Source: Bacteroidetes bacterium QH_10_64_19 (GTDB lineage Bacteria; Bacteroidota; Rhodothermia; Rhodothermales; Salinibacteraceae). From it: a stretch of 10,048 bases of DNA. Below, piece by piece: positions 7,248 to 10,048 of this stretch (its first letter is position 1; each line of letters opens with the position of its first letter). Where the stretch lies: assembly GCA_003023125.1 (NCBI GenBank), contig PXSY01000243.1:5857-15904 (forward strand). The letters are read 5' to 3'. The notes beneath the pieces are model-generated. The model saw only the letters and a list, made by a program, of their open reading frames with translations, searched no databases and was not told the DNA's origin. The translations under genes were made by a program, and so were the position numbers.

Positions 7248-8936
7248 ATGAAGCGCCTTAGCAAGTATCACATTCTTCCCGCTGTTCTCCTGATCGCCTT
7301 CGGGGCGGTCCTTGGGGTTCAGCTCAACACCTACTTGTCCGACGACGATCTGGGCAAGCAACTGGAGAAGATGAAAGAAGCCCTCGTCGTCATTAACAAG
7401 CGGTATGTGGACCCGCTTGAGGCGTCCGAGGTGGCCCAGGAAGGCGTGAAGGGCATGGTTAACAGCCTGGATCCGCACTCCACGTACATCCCGGCCGACC
7501 AGGCCGATGACGTGAAGGATCAGTACCAAGGTTCCTTCGGGGGCATTGGGATCGTGTTTGAGGTGCCGGAGGACACGGCCCGCGTCATTTCGCCCGTGGC
7601 CGGAGGACCCAGCGAAGATGTTGGCGTCATGGCCGGGGACCGAATCGTGAAGATTGAAGGCGCATCGGCCGTCGGGATGGGGTCGAACGAGATTCAGAAC
7701 AGCCTGAAGGGGGAGGTGGGAACGAAGGTACAGATGACCATCTACCGACCCACGCTGGACGAGCAGCGCACCTTTACCCTCACGCGGGAAAAGATTGAGA
7801 CGCAGTCCGTCCGGTCGTCCTACATGGTGGACGAAAAGACTGGATACATCGACGTCACCCGCTTCACCATGAAGACGCATGAGGAGTTTCAGGAGGCCTC
7901 GAAGAAGCTGCTCGACCGGGGCATGGAGCGGCTCGTCCTCGACCTTCGGGGGAATCCGGGCGGTGTGATGCGCACGTCCTGGCAGATCGCCAACGAGATG
8001 CTGGGGGAGCAAATGACGATCGTCGAGACGAAAGGGCGCAGTGACCGGATGAACAGAGAAATCAACGCGAAGCCGGGCGGGCTTCTCCGAGACGAGCCCA
8101 TCATCGTCCTCGTCGACCGTGGATCCGCCTCGGCAAGCGAGATTCTGAGCGGGGCCCTGCAGGATCACGACCGGGCGTTCCTGGTGGGGCGACGGACCTT
8201 TGGCAAGGGGCTCATCCAGAAGCAGTATGACCTCGGCGACGAGAGCGTGCTTCAGATGACCGTGGGACGCTACTACACGCCGGTAGGACGCCTCATCCAG
8301 TCGCCGTACGAACGAGGCGGTGATCGGGAGAACTACTACGAGGAGAAGTTCTCGACGATCAACGAGGCGACCTATCACCTGAACGAGTACCGCGAGAGCA
8401 TTCCGGACTCGCTGGCCTATGAGACCGACCACGGCCGCACGGTGTTCGGCGGAGGGGGCATTCTTCCCGACTACGTGGTGCAGCCGGACACGACGGCCCT
8501 TACCCATCTCGTCACCCGAGGGCTCGACTATGCGTTTGCCCGGAAGTACTTCAGCGAGAACGAAACGGACCTGCGCGGCCAGTGGCAGGAGCGCTCCGGG
8601 GAGTTTAAGGCCGCCTTCGAGACCTCCGAAGACATGCTCGACCAGTTCTGGTCGTTTGCGGAAAAGAATAGTGACATCACGATCACGCAGGATCCCGATT
8701 CGGTGAATGCTGCTGAGCAGATCTACTCCGAGCGCACGGCTCAGAAAGAGGAAGGGTTTGTGGCGACTCGGATCAAGGGCTACATGGCGCGGCTCCTGTA
8801 TGGGCGAGGCGTCGCTCGTCCCATTCTGAATCAGGCAGACCCGGTTTTCCAGGAGGCGATTTCGCTGTGGCCGTCGTCGCGGGAGCTCGCGGCCTACCAC
8901 TCAGCGGCCCCCCGGTCGACGGTCCGAGAGAACTGA
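7248..8936 (+). CDS. C-terminal processing peptidase, S41 family with PDZ domain
   Basis: This is a CtpA/Prc-type serine protease of 562 residues, probably acting in the periplasm on exported proteins. The N-terminus (MKRLSKYHI, then a hydrophobic run over residues 9-26) is a signal peptide or membrane anchor. Next are a helical segment with YVDPLEASEVAQEGVKGMVNSLDPHSTYI, a PDZ domain (about 92-180, with GGIGIVFE and AGDRIVKIEG), and the S41 core with LVLDLRGNPGG (229-239). The expected Ser/Lys dyad is Ser295 in GSASASEIL and Lys320 in TFGKGLIQ, 25 residues apart as in Prc and CtpB. After the core (about 415) a helical extension of about 145 residues follows. The ATG at 7248 is chosen because the upstream extension to 7176 would put an unrelated stretch before the signal sequence. 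A strong terminator follows at once, so it is probably monocistronic. Confidence 0.94.
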   Translation: MKRLSKYHILPAVLLIAFGAVLGVQLNTYLSDDDLGKQLEKMKEALVVINKRYVDPLEASEVAQEGVKGMVNSLDPHSTYIPADQADDVKDQYQGSFGGIGIVFEVPEDTARVISPVAGGPSEDVGVMAGDRIVKIEGASAVGMGSNEIQNSLKGEVGTKVQMTIYRPTLDEQRTFTLTREKIETQSVRSSYMVDEKTGYIDVTRFTMKTHEEFQEASKKLLDRGMERLVLDLRGNPGGVMRTSWQIANEMLGEQMTIVETKGRSDRMNREINAKPGGLLRDEPIIVLVDRGSASASEILSGALQDHDRAFLVGRRTFGKGLIQKQYDLGDESVLQMTVGRYYTPVGRLIQSPYERGGDRENYYEEKFSTINEATYHLNEYRESIPDSLAYETDHGRTVFGGGGILPDYVVQPDTTALTHLVTRGLDYAFARKYFSENETDLRGQWQERSGEFKAAFETSEDMLDQFWSFAEKNSDITITQDPDSVNAAEQIYSERTAQKEEGFVATRIKGYMARLLYGRGVARPILNQADPVFQEAISLWPSSRELAAYHSAAPRSTVREN

Positions 8937-8966
8937 GGCAAGACGTTGATCGGTATCGAATCTCCA

Positions 8967-8999
8967 AGCCCCGTCGGGTCCCCCGGCGGGGCTTTTTTT
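8967..8999 (+). terminator. Strong intrinsic terminator of the protease gene
   Basis: A 12-bp stem (8967-8978 with 8982-8993, including one G-U pair) closes a three-base loop and is followed directly by a run of seven T (8993-8999). It starts 30 bases after the protease stop codon. This is a textbook Rho-independent terminator. Confidence 0.95.
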
Positions 9000-9106
9000 G
9001 ATCTCAGCGCCACTCAGCAGTCAATCCGCTGTGTTTCAGCAAACCGGGTCTCTTCTTTGCCCCTGTGCGGGTCCTCCAAGCCGACCCGGTCTCCGGCCCT
9101 GGAAAG

Positions 9107-10048
9107 TCATTCGGCCAGTGCGTTCCACAGCAGCTCGGCGGGGTGGTGCGCGGTGCGGTCCGTCACGTCTTTGATCTGGGAGCGGCACGAAAAGCCGGGC
9201 GCGGCCACGTGTGCGTCGGCCGGGGTCTGGCGGACAGCCGGGGCGAGGCGCAATTCGGCCATCTGCTTCGAGACGCCGACGTGCTCGCTTTCGTAGCCGA
9301 AGGCGCCGGCCATGCCGCAGCAGCCCGCATCGACGGCGTGCACGTCGTACCCGGCGCGGGCAAGGGCCTGCTCCGTGGCCTCGGTGCCGACGAGCGCCTT
9401 CTGATGGCAGTGGCCGTGGAGGAGCACCGACCCTTCGCCCTGCCACGCTTTGCCGTTGACGGTCCCGGCTTCGACCTGCTCGGACATGTACTCGCTGAAC
9501 GTGTAGGCCGCGTCGGCCACGGTCCTCGCATCGGGGGTCTCCGGCAGCAGGTCCAAGAACTCATCGCGGAGCGTCAGGATGGAGCTCGGCTCCAGTCCCA
9601 GGACGGGCACGCCCTGCTCGGCGTACGGATGGAGGGCCTCCACGGTCTGGCGGGCACGCTGCCGGGCCTGCGGCACGAGGCCCTTCGAGAGCAGTGTCCG
9701 ACCGCTGCCCACCGATGCGGGCGGCAGGTCCACCCGGTGTCCGGTGGCCCAGAGCACCTGGGTGGCCGCCTTGAGCGGGGCGGGCGTGTGGTAGGCGTTG
9801 AACGCGTCCGGAAACAGGACGACGCGCGGGCCTGTGGCGGGGGCCTCATGCTGGTGCTCCTCGAACCACTGCCGAAAGGTCTGCCGAGCAAACGGGGGCA
9901 AAGGCCGCTCGGCACTGATGCCCAGCAGGGCCTCGCCCATACGGCGGAGCGCGGACTGGTCGCTTGCCCAGTTGGCGAGCGACGCCAAGGGTGTACCGCT
10001 GATCCACTGCGCCGCGTCGGGCTGATGGGCAAACAGGCGCGTGCGGAG
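9107..10048 (-). CDS. FAD/Fe-S oxidoreductase (FAD-linked oxidase, YdiJ-like), C-terminal part only
   Basis: The frame enters from beyond the right edge (LRTRLFAHQPDA...) and runs 313 residues to a TGA at 9109-9107. A TTG at 9988 is not the start, because homology-like sequence continues upstream. The visible part is the C-terminal cysteine-rich region of large FAD-binding plus Fe-S-binding proteins related to D-lactate, glycolate and D-2-hydroxyglutarate dehydrogenases, which oxidise 2-hydroxy acids and pass electrons on. Motifs are GISAERPLPPFARQTF (about 43-58), SGRTLLSKGL (114-123), GLEPSSILTLRDE (151-163), HGHCHQK (211-217), GCCGMAGAFGYE (242-253) and SCRSQI (287-292). The FAD domain and the 4Fe-4S ferredoxin motifs must lie outside the window. 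The EPSS motif has Ser where I would expect Cys (EPSC). The substrate cannot be told from this part. Confidence 0.88.
   Translation of the reverse strand, partial: LRTRLFAHQPDAAQWISGTPLASLANWASDQSALRRMGEALLGISAERPLPPFARQTFRQWFEEHQHEAPATGPRVVLFPDAFNAYHTPAPLKAATQVLWATGHRVDLPPASVGSGRTLLSKGLVPQARQRARQTVEALHPYAEQGVPVLGLEPSSILTLRDEFLDLLPETPDARTVADAAYTFSEYMSEQVEAGTVNGKAWQGEGSVLLHGHCHQKALVGTEATEQALARAGYDVHAVDAGCCGMAGAFGYESEHVGVSKQMAELRLAPAVRQTPADAHVAAPGFSCRSQIKDVTDRTAHHPAELLWNALAE

Noticed and set aside
7215..8900. 561-codon minus-strand open frame opposite the S41 protease
   Set aside because: It is the shadow of a gene with an intact catalytic dyad and PDZ domain; its product has no family features.
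9043..9090. 8-bp inverted repeat (ACCGGGTC/GACCCGGT) downstream of the FAD/Fe-S gene
   Set aside because: The loop is 32 bases and only three T follow on the minus strand; too weak to call a terminator.

Overview
The window is high-GC DNA in which nearly every codon of the real genes ends in G or C. It most resembles a halophilic or thermophilic member of the Rhodothermota/Bacteroidota, with Salinibacter as my best guess. Three things support this: a short Bacteroidota-type primary sigma factor without region 1.1, start codons with almost no Shine-Dalgarno sequences, and dihydropteroate synthase next to a CdaA-type diadenylate cyclase, an order common in Bacteroidota. This is inference from the sequence alone. 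No rRNA, tRNA, CRISPR array or insertion sequence was recognised.

Left part, minus strand, read from about 3535 down to 1. First comes a GH3-family acyl-acid-amido synthetase-like gene, split by a one-base frameshift near 2335 and ending in an 11-bp perfect hairpin. Next is the primary sigma factor gene (rpoD/sigA type) with a good intrinsic terminator at 911-953, then a DUF2071/YqjF-family gene. At the extreme left edge is a short piece of coding-like sequence with no visible start, possibly the remnant of a hydrolase gene.

Centre, plus strand. Starting divergently from the GH3 gene, folP (dihydropteroate synthase), cdaA (membrane diadenylate cyclase) and pcm (protein-L-isoaspartate methyltransferase) run in one direction with gaps of 63 and 15 bases. 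They probably form one transcription unit that joins folate synthesis, c-di-AMP signalling and protein repair.

Right part. A minus-strand gene of unknown function (6400-6924) converges on pcm. A 323-base gap without a gene follows, then a plus-strand C-terminal processing protease of the PDZ-S41 type, closed by a very strong intrinsic terminator (8967-8999). On the minus strand at the right edge is the C-terminal part of a large FAD/Fe-S oxidoreductase that continues beyond the window.

Most of the window is core metabolism and housekeeping. I found no clear new multi-gene system. The features most worth a second look are the GH3 frameshift, the orphan coding fragment at the left edge, the unrecognised 174-residue protein, and the folP-cdaA-pcm grouping.
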